A DNA stretch of 64,000 bases from Laceyella tengchongensis (GCF_900182735.1 NZ_FXTU01000004.1:1-64000); one strand, 5' to 3'; numbered from the stretch's first letter, positions 8,710 to 18,395 are shown. Translations and numbers: made by a program. The notes: generated by a model from the sequence alone, not told the origin.

Positions 8710-10851
8710 ATGAAAGAACAATTTGACTCGTTGATGAAGCGAGCAAAGGATTTGCCTGACGGTGAAGCGAAAATCGCCCTGTTGGAAGAAGCGGTGCGGC
8801 TGGCCGACACGTACCAACAGACGGAACTTGGGTTTTCAGCCCGCATGGAGCTGACGAAGGCGACGGTGTATGCTGGCAGAGCGGACAAGGCATTTACGAC
8901 GTTTGGTTGGTGCTTGGCTCACTATGACAAACAGCCCAAGGCGTACAACAGCCTGGCTGTCATGTGGCAGTATAAATGGATTGTGGACAAGCTGGACCGG
9001 TTCCCGACGATCAGTCTGGAGCAAATGGAAGCGATGCTGGAAGATCTTAAGCAAAGGTACACAGCACTGGGTTACAATGAGCGCTTTTATCATCAGACCA
9101 AATTTGTTTTTGCCTGGAGAAGAGGCGACTGGGAAACGGCCGAACGGGAGTATGAGCGGTGGTTAGCAGTACCTCGCGACTCGATATCTGACTGTGTGGC
9201 GTGTGAGCTTGATCTTCAACTGGATTATTTGTTGAGCCGTGATCAGTTTGCGGAAGCGTATGAGCGGGTGCGGCCGATTGTGACCGGGCAATTGAGTTGT
9301 AGCCAATCCGTTCCGCATATCACCTTTGCCAATTTTCTGCTCCCCTTGTTACAGGAAGGTCGGCTGGAGGAAGCGGCCATGTTCCACGAACGGGGTTACC
9401 GCTTAATTCTTGACCAGCCAGGCTATATCTCCTCGAAAGCAAAGCATTTGAAGTATCTGACGATTATCGACCACGCACGGGCTATTTCTTGTTTGGAGAA
9501 GGGATTGCCAGAAGCGTTGGCTTCAGCAGACCCCCATTCTAAGTTCGAATATTTCTTGGCGGCTTCCGTACTGTTCGCCTATTTGGATGATCGGGAAAAG
9601 CAGGTGCTCCATATTCCCGAATATGTAACGGAAGCATGGTTGCAGGAGCAAACGGAGATGCTGGCACGCCAATTTGATGAACGCAACGGCACCACCCGCT
9701 ACAGCGACCGCATCAGGGAAGAATTGCGGGAAGTGACATTGCTCGCCGGACGGGTGCGCGCTTGGCAGATGGAACAAAAGGCGGGCCAGGAAGAGGGGGA
9801 AGCAGAGGCGCGAGCCGCATGGGAGGCACTGATGCGGGGCGTGGAAGCCCACGATCCGGAGGCGATGTTCCGGCTTGCGCTAGCCTTGCTCGAAGGCGGC
9901 CCGGAAGAGCAGCAGGAAGGGATCGCTTGGTTGCGCCGGGCGGCTGAGGCTGGTAGATTGGATGCGGCTCATGTGTTGGCGGAGCAATTGTTTGAGCGAC
10001 AAGCAGCTGAAGAGGGGGCTGCGCTATTGCGGCAAACTGCGCAGGCGGGGGATCCCCAGGCGATGAATCAACTGGGCTACCGGTTGTTGTTCGGTGTAGG
10101 CTTGCCTGCCAACCAGGAAGAAGGAAGAGACTGGCTGCGCAAGTCGGCTGAAGCAGGTGCGTTGAGCGGCATGTTCCAATATGGGTTGTGTTTGCTTGAT
10201 GGCCTGGGAGGGCCGCAGGAGCTTGAGCAAAGCGAGTTTTGGCTCCAAAGCGCAGCCGAAGCGGGCCATGCAGTGGCGATGCAGGTGCTGGGTACGCTCT
10301 TGTTGGAAGGCAATCTATTCCCGCACCGGCAGGAAGAAGGGGAACACTGGCTCCGCCGATCAGCGGAGGAAGGGTATCCACCTGCCATGCATCAGTTGGG
10401 AAGCCGCTTGATCACGGGCTATGTGCTTATTGCGCACCCCGAGGAAGGGAAGCAGTGGTTGAAACGGGCCTCGGAAGCCGAGTATGGACCTGCTATGCAT
10501 GAACTGGGCTACCGGTTGCTTGAAGGGGATGGCCTCGCCAAGAGCAGTTTGGAGGGTGAAGTGTTGTTGCGCCGGGCAGCCATGGTGGGAGAGGAAGGCG
10601 CCATGTTGGAGCTGGCCGGGCGGCTGTTGCAAGGAGATGGGGTCGCATTTCGCTGGGAAGAAGGGTTTGAGTGGTTGCGGAAGGCAGCTGCCACCGAACT
10701 GCCGGAAGCCATGTTTTTGCTAAGTTGCTATCTGCTGTACTATCCCGATTTAGCCACCCATGAGGGCGAGGCGGTAGAATGGCTACGCAAAGCGGCTCTC
10801 ACTGGTCATGAAAAAGCGCAAGCCTTGTTGGATGAGTTGGGAAAAGCATAA
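8710..10851 (+). CDS. TPR and Sel1-repeat protein partnered with HSP90-like ATPase
   Basis: The protein has 713 residues. Residues 1-340 are TPR-like helices. From about residue 370 to the end there are some nine Sel1-like repeats of about 36 residues with the pattern AMxxLGxxLLxG...EEGxxWLRxAAEAG. Such solenoids bind proteins, often chaperones or their clients. ATG 8710 is preferred over GTG 8707 because AGGAGG sits 8 bases before it. The gene follows the HSP90-like gene by 13 bases, so they form one operon. TPR partners are known co-chaperones of eukaryotic HSP90; a similar role here is inference. The DNA is strongly repetitive in codon pattern but has no exact long repeat. Confidence 0.8.
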   Translation: MKEQFDSLMKRAKDLPDGEAKIALLEEAVRLADTYQQTELGFSARMELTKATVYAGRADKAFTTFGWCLAHYDKQPKAYNSLAVMWQYKWIVDKLDRFPTISLEQMEAMLEDLKQRYTALGYNERFYHQTKFVFAWRRGDWETAEREYERWLAVPRDSISDCVACELDLQLDYLLSRDQFAEAYERVRPIVTGQLSCSQSVPHITFANFLLPLLQEGRLEEAAMFHERGYRLILDQPGYISSKAKHLKYLTIIDHARAISCLEKGLPEALASADPHSKFEYFLAASVLFAYLDDREKQVLHIPEYVTEAWLQEQTEMLARQFDERNGTTRYSDRIREELREVTLLAGRVRAWQMEQKAGQEEGEAEARAAWEALMRGVEAHDPEAMFRLALALLEGGPEEQQEGIAWLRRAAEAGRLDAAHVLAEQLFERQAAEEGAALLRQTAQAGDPQAMNQLGYRLLFGVGLPANQEEGRDWLRKSAEAGALSGMFQYGLCLLDGLGGPQELEQSEFWLQSAAEAGHAVAMQVLGTLLLEGNLFPHRQEEGEHWLRRSAEEGYPPAMHQLGSRLITGYVLIAHPEEGKQWLKRASEAEYGPAMHELGYRLLEGDGLAKSSLEGEVLLRRAAMVGEEGAMLELAGRLLQGDGVAFRWEEGFEWLRKAAATELPEAMFLLSCYLLYYPDLATHEGEAVEWLRKAALTGHEKAQALLDELGKA

Positions 10852-10868
10852 ATTACGCATCAGCCGGA

Positions 10869-10901
10869 GGCTGGCCACCCATGAGGGAGGCCGGCCGTTT
10901 T
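10869..10901 (+). terminator. terminator of the HSP90-Sel1 operon
   Basis: An 8-bp G+C-rich stem (10869-10876 with 10889-10896) is followed by a short T-run. Confidence 0.6.
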
Positions 10902-11176
10902 CATTTGGTCTTTACTTCCTGATTTAAACATTTTTTAAACAAAAAGGAATTTAAGAGAGAATGGAGAATTAACAGCGTGAATGTACGGATGACTCATTGA
11001 TATTTGCTTGGGGTTGTCTGATAAATCAAGTTGATACATATGAAGTGGCGGAGACATCTTTTCCTGATAAGCGCCGATGGGCAAGGAAAGCGAAGGGAAA
11101 GTGGTGTTGGATTCGCCGGGGATACGCACCAGACGCACCCTGAAAACCAGATGGATGAACAAAGGGGAGATGTGCA

Positions 11177-11668
11177 ATGCGTTTGAGAATGGTATGGCTG
11201 TCAGTTATCGTGGGCTTGTCGTGGATGTTGGTGGGATGGACGAATCCGCCGGCGCCAGCAGATGCGGAGGTTCCGTCCAAGTGGCAAGCCGCTCAGGGGA
11301 AGGCATTGACAGTGAGGCTAGAGCCAAGCAAAAACAAGCAGGAAGCGGTGTCCGATGTGGTGATCACATACAAACCGGATGTCGTATTGGCTTATGGGCG
11401 GGCGAAGTTTCATTTGCCTAAAGGGTTTTCTGCGGTGGCCGGAGATCTGATCAATGGCCAACCATTGACGGCGGACTATATTCAAAACGGGGGGCAAACG
11501 GTGACTCTGCCGTTCGGCGTGGATATAGGGGCGATGCGCATATTTGAGTTGCGGCTGGTCGGGAAAAAGTTGCCCTCGGCGGGACAGTATAAGTTCAGAG
11601 CGGAATATTGGGGCATTGGCATCGGCATTTACAATACGGCCGAAGCGGTGCTAGAGTTGAGAAATTAA
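11177..11668 (+). CDS. exported hypothetical protein
   Basis: This 163-residue protein has an N-terminal signal peptide (about residues 1-30, hydrophobic run after MRLRM, with an Ala-rich end). The mature part is beta-rich, with stretches such as VVITYKPD and FELRLVGK that suggest an immunoglobulin-like or cohesin-like fold. No cysteine lipobox is clear. The ATG start has AGGGGAG 7 bases before it. The gene is separate, with no obvious partner. I do not know its function. Confidence 0.6.
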   Translation: MRLRMVWLSVIVGLSWMLVGWTNPPAPADAEVPSKWQAAQGKALTVRLEPSKNKQEAVSDVVITYKPDVVLAYGRAKFHLPKGFSAVAGDLINGQPLTADYIQNGGQTVTLPFGVDIGAMRIFELRLVGKKLPSAGQYKFRAEYWGIGIGIYNTAEAVLELRN

Positions 11669-11770
11669 GTGCATCACCCCCAGTCTTATGCGGTCGGGGG
11701 TGTTTTCTATTGCGCCGATCATTTAAAATGAATGGCAACGGATGGTTCAATCAAGTGAGGAGGCGAAAGC

Positions 11771-12157
11771 GTGTCCATTCGCAAAATCGAACATGTCGGC
11801 GTGATGGTAAAAGATATGGATGCTTCACTAGCTTTTTATCAACAGGTGGTGGGGATGGAATTGATCCGCCGCATTACGGTGCCTGCTGGGGGATTGGAAT
11901 TGGCGTTTCTCGGTTTTCCGGGCGCAGAGGAGACGCAGGTGGAACTGATTCAGGGATATCCGAAAGCATTGCCGGAGGAGGGCAAAGTCCACCACATTGC
12001 ATTTACTGTGGATGATATCGAAGAGGAATGGAATCGGTTGAAGCAACTGAATGTCTCTTTTCAAGACGAGGAGATCACCACCCTGCCCGTTGGTCGCTAT
12101 TTCTTTGTACACGGCCCTGATGGGGAGTGGATCGAATTTTTTGAACCGAAGAAGTGA
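11771..12157 (+). CDS. VOC-family (glyoxalase-like) metalloprotein
   Basis: This 128-residue protein has two beta-alpha-beta-beta-beta modules of the vicinal-oxygen-chelate fold. Candidate metal ligands lie at His8 (KIEHVGVMV), Glu in VELIQ, His in VHHIAFTVDD and Glu in WIEFFEP. The pattern is close to lactoylglutathione lyase and methylmalonyl-CoA epimerase, but the specific reaction cannot be chosen from the sequence. The GTG start at 11771 has GAGGAGGCG before it. A terminator follows at 12168. Neighbours give no pathway clue. Confidence 0.8.
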   Translation: MSIRKIEHVGVMVKDMDASLAFYQQVVGMELIRRITVPAGGLELAFLGFPGAEETQVELIQGYPKALPEEGKVHHIAFTVDDIEEEWNRLKQLNVSFQDEEITTLPVGRYFFVHGPDGEWIEFFEPKK

Positions 12158-12167
12158 CGACAGAACG

Positions 12168-12195
12168 CCATGCTTTCCAGCATGGTGTTTTTCAA
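12168..12195 (+). terminator. terminator after the VOC gene
   Basis: A GCCATGCT/AGCATGGT stem is followed by T5. Confidence 0.75.
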
Positions 12196-12314
12196 GTCAT
12201 TATTCTAGAGCGTGTCTGATGAATAGGCCAGCGGCCAGACACACCCTAGTGGCATTTGCTGTGTTCATTGTATAATGAAGAGGGAGCGAAACAACTGATG
12301 ACTTCGCAGAAGAA

Positions 12315-14024
12315 ATGAGTGAAACCATGAGTAAACCATCGATGAAACGGGTATTGCCGGCTTTTGTTATGGTTGTATTTGTGATATTTTTCACAAATGA
12401 TCTGGTGGAGCAATTATTGCTGTGGGCGATCGGTGTGACCGTGCCATTGACGCTCTGCCTGACAGAAACGAGGAATCGTTTGGGACAGATTGATCGTGTG
12501 TATCAATGGTGTTGGCGCAGTTATCCGTGGTGTGCAGGACTGGGGGCGGCTTCATTTCTTTTGCCCAAGGGTAATCTTGCTGGGCTTCTCTCTGTGCCGT
12601 GGCTCGTCTTCACCGTGGTGGTGGCGGTGTACGGATGCAAACGCCTGCTTGAGCGAATTCGCCATGCATTGGAAGAGCTGGCGATGGATTGCGGTTTGCT
12701 CTACCTGGCTATCGGCGGGGGATGGTTGGTGGCAAGCCGTTTTGGGATGCCTGTCCTTCATTTCAGTGAAGAGATTGTAGCGTTGACTGGCATCCATTTT
12801 CATTATTCCGCCTTTGTGGTGCCGATCTTTGTCGGCTTATTAGGCCGTGCAGTGGACTGGCGTGCCCAATTCCCTCTTCGGTACCGGTTGATGTCCGTGG
12901 GAGTGATCACCGGCCCGATGTTGGTGGCCATGGGCATCACTTTCTCCACCGTACTAGAGTTTGTCGCAGTTGTTTGGTTTGTCGGAGCCCTGCTACTTTA
13001 TACCGCACTGCTTCTCCCCGTGGTTTGGAAGCGAGAACAGCGTGGAGGGATTCGGGCCTTGTTTTTGCTTTCTTCAGTGACTATATGGGGGACAATGGCT
13101 TTGTCTGTCATTTATAGCTTGGGGCGGATGATGCAGATTTCTTTTTTCACCATTGAGGAAATGGTTCTCCTGCATGGGATTGCCAACGCGTTTGGCTTTG
13201 TGACGGCCGGAGCGTGGGCCTGGTGTGCGAGTTTGCCTCCGGCGTGCGGATTGCCATCTGGGATTCCACATAGTTTGCTTGCGGGAAAGGGGCGGATTGG
13301 TGCCGACATCTTGACCCGCTTGGGATGGATTGATGAAGCGCGCTGCGTGCGGGGGCTGGTAGATGATTTTGCTGTTTTCGCCCGGCCTGATTTTGATCCG
13401 GATGCCGTTCATCCTTCGATTCGATCTTTTTATGAGGATACGCTGGCCTACCGACTGGAGGCGAAAGTAGAGTGGCAAAAAGGATTCCGCCGCTTTTCTG
13501 CATGGTATAGCCGGTTAACTGGCCGCATCGGGCAATGCCATCTTCCTCCAGCTGGCGAAAAGGTGACGGAAATGAACAGTAGACTGGTGGCAGTGAAAGA
13601 AGTGTGCGACAGGAGAGTGGCGCCCCGCGCTTGGGTTCGCACGCATGCTGGAACGGGCCGGACGGTATTCGTGGCGGTTTACTCCATTCATACCTTCGCA
13701 GAGGAGACATATATGAACATTGCCCTGCCGTTTCCCGGGGGCAACTTGACCGGCGTGTTGCGGCTGGAGCATGGTACGGGGGCGAAAGGGAAAAGCGATG
13801 GGTTGGTTCTGACGAGCATTCAAGGAGTGAAGCCGGGTGATCAGGGGCTTTATTGGACCTCGCGCTGGGGTTTGGTGGTTTTACCTTTGCGTGAACGGTT
13901 CCATGTCTGGGTGGATGAAGAAGGCAGGATGCAAGCTGAGCATGAGATGTGGATATGGAAATGGCGGTTTCTTCACATCCACTATCAGTTGATCCGTGAG
14001 GAGGCTGCCCAAGGGAAGCCTTAG
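12315..14024 (+). CDS. yndJ: YndJ-like membrane protein
   Basis: The protein has 569 residues. The first ~300 form about 8-10 membrane helices, with HFHYSAFVVPIFVGLLGR near residue 170 matching the YndJ family as I remember it from Bacillus. Residues 300-569 are soluble and include beta-rich sequence (TGRTVFVAVYSIHTF, GNLTGVLRLEHGT), probably outside or cytosolic. The role of YndJ is not known. The start is uncertain: ATG 12315 has only a weak GAAGAA site and ATG 12327 is the alternative. It is transcribed alone and is convergent with the Crp/Fnr-like gene. Confidence 0.7.
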   Translation: MSETMSKPSMKRVLPAFVMVVFVIFFTNDLVEQLLLWAIGVTVPLTLCLTETRNRLGQIDRVYQWCWRSYPWCAGLGAASFLLPKGNLAGLLSVPWLVFTVVVAVYGCKRLLERIRHALEELAMDCGLLYLAIGGGWLVASRFGMPVLHFSEEIVALTGIHFHYSAFVVPIFVGLLGRAVDWRAQFPLRYRLMSVGVITGPMLVAMGITFSTVLEFVAVVWFVGALLLYTALLLPVVWKREQRGGIRALFLLSSVTIWGTMALSVIYSLGRMMQISFFTIEEMVLLHGIANAFGFVTAGAWAWCASLPPACGLPSGIPHSLLAGKGRIGADILTRLGWIDEARCVRGLVDDFAVFARPDFDPDAVHPSIRSFYEDTLAYRLEAKVEWQKGFRRFSAWYSRLTGRIGQCHLPPAGEKVTEMNSRLVAVKEVCDRRVAPRAWVRTHAGTGRTVFVAVYSIHTFAEETYMNIALPFPGGNLTGVLRLEHGTGAKGKSDGLVLTSIQGVKPGDQGLYWTSRWGLVVLPLRERFHVWVDEEGRMQAEHEMWIWKWRFLHIHYQLIREEAAQGKP

Positions 14025-14067
14025 GTTGATCCGTCCTAAGGTTGTTCTAAAAAAAATAGACAAAGCG

Positions 14068-14748
14068 TTAAGAGATGCGCTTTGCCTTACTTATGTTAGT
14101 AGATGGGGTAAGTTTCGCCAAACAAATTTCCGGCTGGGTAGACATGAGTGAATGAATAAAGCGATTGGTTAACAGAATGTAACGTTTTCCTTGCTTTTGG
14201 AAATAATCAATCTTGCACTCGCGCCGCAATTGGCTCAGACAGCGGGTGATGGTGGCGCGAGTGGAGAGGATGGCGGCAGCCAGCTCTTCATGCGTGATGG
14301 GAAAGGGCAGGGCAAGCTGATGCTCGTTGGTCTTGGATTGGAATGGCTGAGCAAGGAAGAAAAGAAATTGGATGAGTCGATCCTCCACAAATTTGTTGTG
14401 TTTGATCATTTGCAAAGTTTGTACGCGGGTCCAATATTTTCGCAATTCAGCGATAACGGAAGCGGCGATTGGAGAGTGGAGAACCTCCCGCCAATCACAG
14501 ATGGAGACCTGGACGGGGCTGTGGGGGTGAAACTCACAGGTCCGATCTGGGATGAACGGTACCTCAAATATGCTTCCTTCCTGCAAGACATCCAACAAGA
14601 CATGGTTGCCATCCTCTTTGGTTTCCCACAAGGTGCCATAACCAACTTGGATTATGTACACTTTTTCGGGTTCCATTTGGACGGGGTGATGTTCAATCCA
14701 CTGATCGTTGGGGCATTGACTCAAGAATGTTTGTATGGCTTTCTCCAC
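14068..14748 (-). CDS. Crp/Fnr-family transcription regulator
   Basis: This 226-residue protein has an N-terminal cyclic-nucleotide-binding-like beta barrel (about 20-115, VGYGTLWETKEDGNHVLLDV) and a dimerisation helix. A C-terminal winged helix at about 150-200 carries HEELAAAILSTRATITRCLSQL, the typical Crp recognition helix region. There is no Cys cluster for an iron-sulphur centre as in Fnr, and the ligand is unknown. It lies convergent to the yndJ-like gene, and its promoter would be in the A+T-rich 14.75-15.2 kb gap. Confidence 0.8.
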   Translation of the reverse strand: MEKAIQTFLSQCPNDQWIEHHPVQMEPEKVYIIQVGYGTLWETKEDGNHVLLDVLQEGSIFEVPFIPDRTCEFHPHSPVQVSICDWREVLHSPIAASVIAELRKYWTRVQTLQMIKHNKFVEDRLIQFLFFLAQPFQSKTNEHQLALPFPITHEELAAAILSTRATITRCLSQLRRECKIDYFQKQGKRYILLTNRFIHSLMSTQPEICLAKLTPSTNISKAKRIS

Positions 14749-14774
14749 GCCTATGCCTCCACGAAAAAAAGCTG

Positions 14775-15280
14775 AGAGGAGATTGCGTTTTTATTATAAA
14801 AAGGACGCAAAGTTTAGTGCAATGAGTTAAATCTATATATATTTACTGAATATGAACCTTTATTTAACGAACCCGATTTGATGAAATACCGTTGTACTTG
14901 GGTTGTGGGGTCGTTTGAGCGAGAAAAGATCATCAAAAATGGTTAAATGAGTTGGTTAAATTGTCGTTTGAAACAGCTATGAATTCCTGTCATTTAACCA
15001 TTCGGATTAACTAGATTTCAGATGATGAAAATGATTTAATTTTTATATGAATAGAAAAGCGGTTTGACGACTCACTTGAGTGGCGTAGCAAGAAGGCAGT
15101 GATCAGAGTTTTCCGCCATTATAACCCACTTATTTCAAAAAACGATATAAAAAGGAAATTTCGTTGTTCAACGAGCGCCGTAGACAAGTGATCTGAAAAA
15201 GGGGCACGGTTTTGAAACCTAAGGGGGATGCCGCGCATCTATTCATCAGACAAAGTACCAGTGAGAAAGGAGAGGTTTCG
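14775..15280. other. A+T-rich intergenic region
   Basis: About 500 bases hold no readable gene. The stretch includes repeated words like TTAAATGAG and GGTTAAAT and is the probable promoter region for the leftward Crp/Fnr-like gene and the rightward 49-residue gene. No tRNA or known riboswitch is visible. Confidence 0.5.
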
Positions 15281-15430
15281 ATGGAAAAGCAGCCGATGCC
15301 GACCGTTGGCGGCAAAAAGAGGGAAAGCAAGGAAATCCTCAAAAACAAAAAGCCGCAAAAACCAGGGACGGATGATGTGACCACTAAAGGCGATCAACCT
15401 CCTCCAGGCGGTATGCCGTCTGAAGATTGA
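15281..15430 (+). CDS. small basic, proline-rich hypothetical protein
   Basis: This 49-residue protein starts at ATG 15281 with AAAGGAGAGG 6 bases upstream. It is basic in the first half (KKRESKEILKNKKPQK) and ends in a Pro/Gly-rich acidic tail (PPPGGMPSED). It has no membrane segment or signal peptide. It converges on an HTH-TPR (RRNPP-like) regulator gene. Such regulators often have a peptide gene next to them, but the peptides normally lie downstream on the same strand and are usually exported, so I do not call it a pheromone. Confidence 0.5.
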   Translation: MEKQPMPTVGGKKRESKEILKNKKPQKPGTDDVTTKGDQPPPGGMPSED

Positions 15431-15457
15431 TGTTGGGATAACGGCACCCCATATGGT

Positions 15458-15499
15458 GACAGCGAAAACTGAACCTGAAATGGATCAGCTTTCGCTGTC
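15458..15499. terminator. shared convergent terminator
   Basis: GACAGCGAAA (15458-15467) pairs with TTTCGCTGTC (15490-15499) between two convergent genes, overlapping the stop codon of the regulator gene. Confidence 0.6.
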
Positions 15500-16789
15500 T
15501 GCCAAGGTGGTGGGTGCGTGCAACAGGGCCTCAAACCGCAGGGCCATATCGTAAAAATCAGCCGCCTTTTTGTAAGCGTTTTTCTCGTAGTAATGTCGCC
15601 CCAAATCGTGGGCCATTTTTTTTGCCAAGTTCAGCTGGTTCTTTTCGACAGCCATATCAATCAGTCTCTGCGTTTCTTTTTCATACAGCTGTTCTTGAAA
15701 GTGGGATTTGTACAATAGCGCTTTAAACATGTGAAACTCGACATAGTGATACCATTGTTGATAGGTTTCCGCGATTCGCAGGCCCTCTTTCAAATATTGA
15801 TCCACTTTCCCCAAATCTTTGCGTTCCATGTAGATGAGAATCAATTCCCGGTATGTGTGCACTTTCGGTTGTTCCGCGCCGATTTTACTCCGTAGCTGGA
15901 GGCATGTCTCATAGTGCTTGATGGCGGTGTCAATTTCCCCTTTTGATTGGTATGCGCGGCCGTAATTGTATTCAATCATGCCGAGGAAGTTGACGTTTTC
16001 CGTTTTTAGCACGATTTCCAACGCCTCATCCAAACACTTGATCGCTTGGTTGTATTGGTGATTTAAGTTGTATTGCGTCGCTTTGGTGATCAGCACTTTG
16101 GCCTGATCCACTTCATTGCCCAGCTTTTTATGTATATCTAAGCTTTTTTGCGAATAGTGCAGGCAGATCGTTTTGTCCTGCGATAGATGCTGTTTAACAA
16201 GGCTGAGATTGTAAAATAGAATTGCTAAGTCTTTTTCTCCAACGCGGTTAGACAAGCGCTCAGCCAGTTCGTAATAATGGGTCGCTTTGATGTAATCTTG
16301 TGTGCTGAAAAAGATGTTGCCGCAGTTGAGATAGTAGTAGAAAAATTCGATGGTCAGGTCGGGTGGGACCTCGTCGGGAACCGATTTCTTGGACAATTGA
16401 AACACTTGCTGCGCTTCACTGATTCGGTTGTCGGTCAGATAGTGCCGAATCAATATCGTGTAAATGTTGATTCGTGTGTCCAGCAGGTGCGATTCAAACA
16501 GGGAAATTTTCAGCAGATATTCATCCGTTTCATTAAGAATGCGTGTTTTTTTGTACTGGCTGATGATGTTGGCGATCCGTTGCTTTTTCTTGTTGGAATC
16601 ATCGTCGCAGATGTCATCGGGAACGATGCCAAGCTTCTGGCATACGGCGCGGATGAATGGGGCGGAAGGTTTGGTTTTGCCATTTTCGATGCGGCTGAGA
16701 TAAGCAACCGAACAAATGCCTTCGACCAATTCACTCTGTCGCATATTCTTCATCATGCGAAGCTGTCTTATTTTTTCTCCGATATGCAT
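15485..16789 (-). CDS. HTH-TPR transcription regulator (RRNPP-like)
   Basis: The protein is about 434 residues. The N-terminal Xre-type HTH (about 5-60, IGEKIRQLRMMKN... AYLSRIENGK) would bind DNA. The rest consists of TPR helices (about 100-420) with motifs such as GKLGNEVDQAKVLI and GEIDTAIKHYETCLQL. This is the layout of peptide-sensing regulators of the Rap/Rgg/NprR/PlcR (RRNPP) superfamily in Bacillales, where a short imported peptide docks in the TPR groove. The start at ATG 16789 is chosen because AGGTGG stands 7-8 bases upstream; GTG 16801 opens a slightly longer frame. No cognate peptide gene is clear nearby. Confidence 0.75.
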   Translation of the reverse strand: MHIGEKIRQLRMMKNMRQSELVEGICSVAYLSRIENGKTKPSAPFIRAVCQKLGIVPDDICDDDSNKKKQRIANIISQYKKTRILNETDEYLLKISLFESHLLDTRINIYTILIRHYLTDNRISEAQQVFQLSKKSVPDEVPPDLTIEFFYYYLNCGNIFFSTQDYIKATHYYELAERLSNRVGEKDLAILFYNLSLVKQHLSQDKTICLHYSQKSLDIHKKLGNEVDQAKVLITKATQYNLNHQYNQAIKCLDEALEIVLKTENVNFLGMIEYNYGRAYQSKGEIDTAIKHYETCLQLRSKIGAEQPKVHTYRELILIYMERKDLGKVDQYLKEGLRIAETYQQWYHYVEFHMFKALLYKSHFQEQLYEKETQRLIDMAVEKNQLNLAKKMAHDLGRHYYEKNAYKKAADFYDMALRFEALLHAPTTLADSES

Positions 16790-17067
16790 GGCCACGGCCA
16801 CCTACTCTGTTAGTCAATTCTTTAATTTTAATATACCAAAATATTGTACCAATAAACATTATTAAGTGGAATGATGTAAATGCATTTGCTACTTATGATT
16901 ATCATCTTTTGCACATGATTGATAGTGATTAAAACACGATGTTCACTATGATGGGCGGGTAGTCAAGCAGGGAGGGGCGCCACCGCTAAATGGTTCTCTT
17001 TCTCTTGGATGAGATTTCTTCTATATTAGAAAATGGATAGGCTGGACACGATAGGAGAATGGAGACA

Positions 17068-17574
17068 ATGAAGAAATCAATTTTCGTAGGGGCTTTGCTC
17101 TTGATTTTGATTGGTATCGCCATCTTGCAGAAGGGATTGCCAGGCTCATCAGAGCTTGGTCCAGGGGACCCGGCGCCCGCTTTTACGCTTGAGACCATTG
17201 ACGGTCAGAAATACGCATACAGCCATGCCAAAGGCAAACCAGCGATCATCAGTTTTTTCGCCACGTGGTGTGATCCATGCCATAAGGAGGCTCCGCTGTT
17301 GGTGGAGTGGCATCGGAAGTACGGTTCGCAAGTGGAGTTTGTGTTTGTCAATTGGACAAAACGGGATGATGTGAAATCAGCCCAATTCTTTGCCAAAGAT
17401 TATGGGATTCGGTTTCCTGTGGTGATGGATCAACAAGACCGTGTATCAAACCAGTTTCAGATTAAAGTGATTCCGACCACGTACTTTATTAATCGAGACG
17501 GGAAAATCGAGCGGATTGTCAAGGGTGTGCGTCCGGCCGATACAGAAGCATGGTTGCGTGCACAGGTCAAGTAG
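17068..17574 (+). CDS. TlpA/ResA-like membrane-anchored thioredoxin
   Basis: This 168-residue protein has an N-terminal signal anchor (about 4-20) and a thioredoxin fold with the active site WCDPC (Cys68, Cys71) and a cis-Pro loop VIPTTYF. It should act outside the membrane as a thiol-disulphide reductant or oxidase, as ResA/TlpA proteins do in cytochrome c maturation or protein folding. ATG 17068 is chosen over 17059, which is too close to the AGGAG site. It has no partner genes for cytochrome maturation next to it. Confidence 0.85.
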   Translation: MKKSIFVGALLLILIGIAILQKGLPGSSELGPGDPAPAFTLETIDGQKYAYSHAKGKPAIISFFATWCDPCHKEAPLLVEWHRKYGSQVEFVFVNWTKRDDVKSAQFFAKDYGIRFPVVMDQQDRVSNQFQIKVIPTTYFINRDGKIERIVKGVRPADTEAWLRAQVK

Positions 17575-17760
17575 TCATCCGGAGACGGAGATGGACGGGT
17601 GTGGCAAAGAAGGATAACTATCTTTTTCCAATAGGTTTTGTTTCGTTTCGCAACGGATAAATCTATGTCGTAAGAAGATGAGGTGATAGTATAATAGGTG
17701 TCAAAGTCATGGTTTCATAGCTTTTAAAAATCACATGACACAAAGGAAGGGAATGGTAAC

Positions 17761-18378
17761 ATGTTAGGAAAAGTGGCATCCGATGTGCTTGGCCTGAGCG
17801 ATGTGGGGATTGTTATCAAGCCAGAAGATTACAACAAGGTAGATACGGACGATTATGTGATGCATGAAGATAATGAGCGGATCTACTTCCTCATCAAGTC
17901 GAAGGCCGATGAGTATTGCTTCACCAACAGAGCGTTGATTCACTTGGATGGAACCAGCGCATCGAGCAAAAAACGCACACTGTACCGGTACGACTACTGC
18001 AACTATCGCATCTCCAATGTTACTTTGGAAACCGCTGGCGTGATGGATATGGACGCGGAGATCAAGTTTATGCTCGGCAAAAACATGGAGTACTCGATCG
18101 ATGTACATAAAAAACATATCAATGAGTTGAAAGACCTGTACAAATCACTCGTTCGCATCTCCATCGTGCAGGCGGACAGCGAAGCGTTGCTGGGTTTGTC
18201 CAGAAAGAGCATCGAGATGGCCTCCAACACCCTGAGCCAAATCAGAAGTACAGAAGGCATGCTCAGCCAACAATTTAAGGAATTGAACCAAATCGCGTTT
18301 GATTGGCTCGCCAGCACAAGAAGTCGTTACATGGTGACAGATTTCGGCTTTGTGTTTGATCGTTACATCAACAACTGA
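17761..18378 (+). CDS. yvbH: PH-domain protein, YvbH-like
   Basis: This 205-residue cytosolic protein has a bacterial pleckstrin-homology-like domain (about 35-110, with CFTNRALIHLDGTSASSKKR) followed by a helical extension with KHINELKDLYKSL and RKSIEMASNTLSQI. This is the layout of YvbH of Bacillus subtilis. Its role is unknown. The ATG start at 17761 has AAGGAAGGGAA upstream. The gene is single and ends in a strong terminator. Confidence 0.75.
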   Translation: MLGKVASDVLGLSDVGIVIKPEDYNKVDTDDYVMHEDNERIYFLIKSKADEYCFTNRALIHLDGTSASSKKRTLYRYDYCNYRISNVTLETAGVMDMDAEIKFMLGKNMEYSIDVHKKHINELKDLYKSLVRISIVQADSEALLGLSRKSIEMASNTLSQIRSTEGMLSQQFKELNQIAFDWLASTRSRYMVTDFGFVFDRYINN

Positions 18379-18395
18379 TAACGGATCATTGTCCG

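Noticed and set aside
11077..11421. Long rightward frame overlapping the exported protein gene
   Set aside because: It overlaps the start of the real gene in another frame, has Gly/Arg-rich shadow composition and no ribosome site.
15281..15430. Signalling peptide for the first HTH-TPR regulator
   Set aside because: It lies on the opposite strand, converges on the regulator gene and lacks a signal sequence, so the usual receptor-peptide layout is not met.
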